A stretch of DNA of 61,766 bases, from contig JACRIN010000087.1 of NCBI GenBank assembly GCA_016220085.1, positions 1 through 61,766 on the forward strand, in the 5' to 3' direction. This DNA is from Planctomycetota bacterium (lineage in GTDB: Bacteria; Planctomycetota; UBA1135; GCA-002686595). Made by a program: the position numbers and the translations under genes. This document shows positions 59,983 through 61,766 of this stretch, piece by piece. The first letter of the stretch is position 1. Every line of letters begins with the position of its first letter. Under the pieces are notes generated by a model. The model saw only the letters and a list, made by a program, of their open reading frames with translations, did not search any database and was not told the origin of the DNA.

Positions 59983-61068
59983 TCAGCGCTCTTCGCGCTC
60001 GCGCTGGTAGGTCTCGAGCGCGCCGGCGAGCGGCAGCGTGAACTCGCCCTTCCAGTACTTCGCCGCGTGGAAGACGGCGGCGGCGCCGCGTCGGCCGCCG
60101 CGCACGCGCAGCGACCAACGCGCTCGCTCGGCGATGTCGGTCACCGCGGACTCCGGCAGGCGACCGAGCGACGCGTCGATCACGAGCTCGACCGGAGCTG
60201 CGGCGCCGGGATGCGGACCGTGCGCGAACACGGGTTGCGTGTCGAGGATCGCGAGCTGGCTCGCGACCACCACACCGTCGTGAAGGAGCTCGAAGTCGAG
60301 CGCGAGCGCGAGCGGCACGAGCTCGGCGTGCGCGCGCGGCTCGACGCGGAGCCAGGCCGAGACGCAGGGATAGAACGCGTCGTGATCGGCGTCGTAGTCG
60401 TCGGTGACCGAGAAGGAAAGCGAGTCACGCACCGCGCGCTCGAGCTCCGCGCTCGCGACCGCGACGAGCGGGGTGTCGTTCGGCGGCACGAGTTGCACCG
60501 GAAGGTCGAGCGAGCCGCTCCAGACGACGCGCGGCTTCACGTCCGTGGCGCCGAACCAGGCCTCGTCAAGCGTTTCGATCGCGATGTCGCACGCGACCGA
60601 GCGCGTCCCGGGCTCGAGCGGCCCGAGGGTCAGCAGGTGTCCCCAGTCGCGCGCCGCCAGATGTCCGCTGAAGCAGAAACCCGGAGTCAGCGTCCCCGCG
60701 ACGGCCGACGCGAGCTCCGAATCGCGCGGCGTCAGCGAGAGCCGCATGCCGCCGGTCCAATCCGGGAGGTCGACCGAGACGAGGAACGGTTCGTCGGCGG
60801 GCCAACGCTGGCGCCAGCGGATCGCGCCGCTCTTCAGGAGCGCGCGGCGCCATTGCTCGTCGGTGAGCTTTCCACGCGCGACCGTCTCACTCAGGACGTA
60901 GGCCGACGGATGCCACAGCCACTCATGATCCAGCGAGTCGAGGTGTCGCTCGCACCCCATCGGCGGCAGTGCGTCGATGTGCTCGTCGAGCGTGAGCTCG
61001 CGCGGCTCCTGCGCGAACGCGGCGCACGCGAGACCGATCAGCGCGACGACGAGGAGGTGGAAGCGCAT
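59983..61068 (-). CDS. Exported protein of unknown function, paralogue A
   Basis: 361 residues with a signal peptide (MRFHLLVVALIGLACAAFA-Q). The mature protein has no motif I recognise. It holds beta-rich segments such as WTGGMRLSLTPRDSEL and VFAHGPHPGAAAPVEL and ends with a conserved block, RARWSLRV...AAKYWKGEFTLPLAGALETY. The same block recurs at the end of the next gene upstream, so the two are tandem paralogues. An upstream in-frame start at 61095 exists, but the signal peptide favours the ATG at 61068. It is probably periplasmic. Confidence 0.75.
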   Translation of the reverse strand: MRFHLLVVALIGLACAAFAQEPRELTLDEHIDALPPMGCERHLDSLDHEWLWHPSAYVLSETVARGKLTDEQWRRALLKSGAIRWRQRWPADEPFLVSVDLPDWTGGMRLSLTPRDSELASAVAGTLTPGFCFSGHLAARDWGHLLTLGPLEPGTRSVACDIAIETLDEAWFGATDVKPRVVWSGSLDLPVQLVPPNDTPLVAVASAELERAVRDSLSFSVTDDYDADHDAFYPCVSAWLRVEPRAHAELVPLALALDFELLHDGVVVASQLAILDTQPVFAHGPHPGAAAPVELVIDASLGRLPESAVTDIAERARWSLRVRGGRRGAAAVFHAAKYWKGEFTLPLAGALETYQREREER

Positions 61069-61168
61069 CGCGACGCTCGATCCTACCGCAAGCACGCCGC
61101 GCGGCTACCGCGTGGCTCGCTGGCGGTCACGTCGGAGCACCGCGACGGTCGGGGTAGGCGCTCGCCGG

Positions 61169-61766
61169 TCATTCGCTGCGAATCGCGCTCGCATACGAAG
61201 CGAGCGCGTCGTCGAGCGGCAGACTCAATTCGCCCTTCCAGTAACGCTTGGCATCCCACAACGCGAGCGCGCCGGCCGCGTTGCTCTTCAGACGCAGCGA
61301 CCAGCGCGCGCGCCGCGTCGGCTCGTCGGCGTCGGCCGCCGGGATCGGGCCGACGCGCAAGCGCAGCTCGAAGCCGGGTGGCGCGGCGCTCGCGGGATGC
61401 TCGGGATGCGCGAGCTCGCCGCGCGAGATCGGCACGCCCCACGAGCTCGCCACGACGCGCTCGTCGCAGAGGAGCTCTGCGTCGAACGACACCGCGAGGT
61501 CGCAGAGCTCCGGGTTCCGTTCGGCGCCGGCGGAGAGCGACACGAACACCGCGACCTCGTCCGCGATGATTCTCCGCGAGCCCGATGGCTCGCCGCCGAT
61601 GCGCACCTCGAGCGCGGCGCGCAGCGCTTCGTCGACGTTGCTCCCCTGGGTGCGCGCCAGGACCTCGTCGATCGAGTGGACGAGCTCGACGTCGAGCTTC
61701 CACTCGTCGCGCCAGAGCACGTCGTGCTCCCGACCGGCCGGAGATCGCGCACCTCCAAGCCGCGCG
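61169..61766 (-). CDS. Exported-type protein, paralogue B (5' end outside window)
   Basis: At least 198 codons, open to the right edge, so the N-terminus is missing. A GTG at 61720 is the first internal start but the frame continues beyond it. Segments ERNPELCDLAVSFDAELLCDE and the ending RARWSLRL...DAKRYWKGELSLPLDDALASY match the C-terminal block of the neighbouring gene in order and spacing, showing a tandem duplication followed by divergence. The function is unknown. Confidence 0.72.
   Translation of the reverse strand, partial: ARLGGARSPAGREHDVLWRDEWKLDVELVHSIDEVLARTQGSNVDEALRAALEVRIGGEPSGSRRIIADEVAVFVSLSAGAERNPELCDLAVSFDAELLCDERVVASSWGVPISRGELAHPEHPASAAPPGFELRLRVGPIPAADADEPTRRARWSLRLKSNAAGALALWDAKRYWKGELSLPLDDALASYASAIRSE

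Noticed and set aside
1..61766. CRISPR arrays, prophage or IS transposase genes
   Set aside because: The tandem repeats have no unique spacers, and no cas, integrase, transposase or phage structural gene was recognised.

Overview
This is a high-GC bacterial chromosome segment (a 61.8 kb window, no plasmid or phage backbone visible) from an organism with an outer membrane (a TamB/TamA pair, several lipoprotein and secretion signals). The mix of sulfatase-like lipoproteins, secreted Gly/Ala-rich metalloproteases, an M28 peptidase ending in a Cys-rich domain I associate with uncultured or marine planctomycetes, PDZ and cupredoxin proteins and a pyrophosphate-type phosphofructokinase suggests Planctomycetota. 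That is inference from gene content. No 16S gene is present, and Myxococcota cannot be excluded.

Layout. 1-1.9 kb: 14-bp tandem repeats, a broken glyoxalase-fold gene, an AAA_14/DUF4143 ATPase and a 64-bp palindrome in front of it. 1.9-11 kb: aminotransferase, membrane-anchored unknown, six-haem cytochrome, tRNA-Leu(GAG), PPi-phosphofructokinase, cupredoxin, two-PDZ protein, 18-bp repeat array. 11-18 kb: secreted M28 peptidase with an intrinsic terminator, a small exported protein, a matrixin metalloprotease with IPT repeats and a C-terminal anchor signal, and a PolB-like exonuclease. 18-26.5 kb: toxin-antitoxin pair, two sulfatase-superfamily lipoproteins, a GT39-like membrane protein and a DUF255 thioredoxin-like protein. 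26.5-38.4 kb: rsfS, DedA, a complete kdpFABC-DE potassium system preceded by a micro-ORF and candidate KdpE boxes, then pgl and zwf. 38.6-47 kb: small genes, a DUF523-DUF1722 fusion, clpS, rhomboid protease, a TetR-controlled operon with two operator copies, a second AAA_14/DUF4143 ATPase with a 49-bp hairpin palindrome at its start codon, and an RluA-type synthase. 47-61.8 kb: corA, tamB-tamA, a nickel-transporter-like protein, a 1336-residue DUF3857/transglutaminase/TPR protein and two tandem paralogues of unknown function, the last running off the edge.

How genes work together. The kdp cluster is a self-contained K+ uptake and sensing unit. zwf and pgl overlap and make the first two steps of the oxidative pentose phosphate pathway. 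tamB and tamA overlap and form an envelope-biogenesis pair. The 42.4-44.8 kb operon appears to be repressed by its own TetR.

Most unusual points: (1) both AAA_14/DUF4143 ATPases (PD-(D/E)xK-like C-terminus, with D306 and K322 at the same residue numbers) have a long, near-perfect palindrome directly at or before the start codon, yet the two palindromes differ in sequence; (2) many short, locus-private tandem repeats occur between genes and, in frame, inside genes; (3) there are readable regulatory architectures for the kdp and TetR operons and for the toxin-antitoxin promoter.
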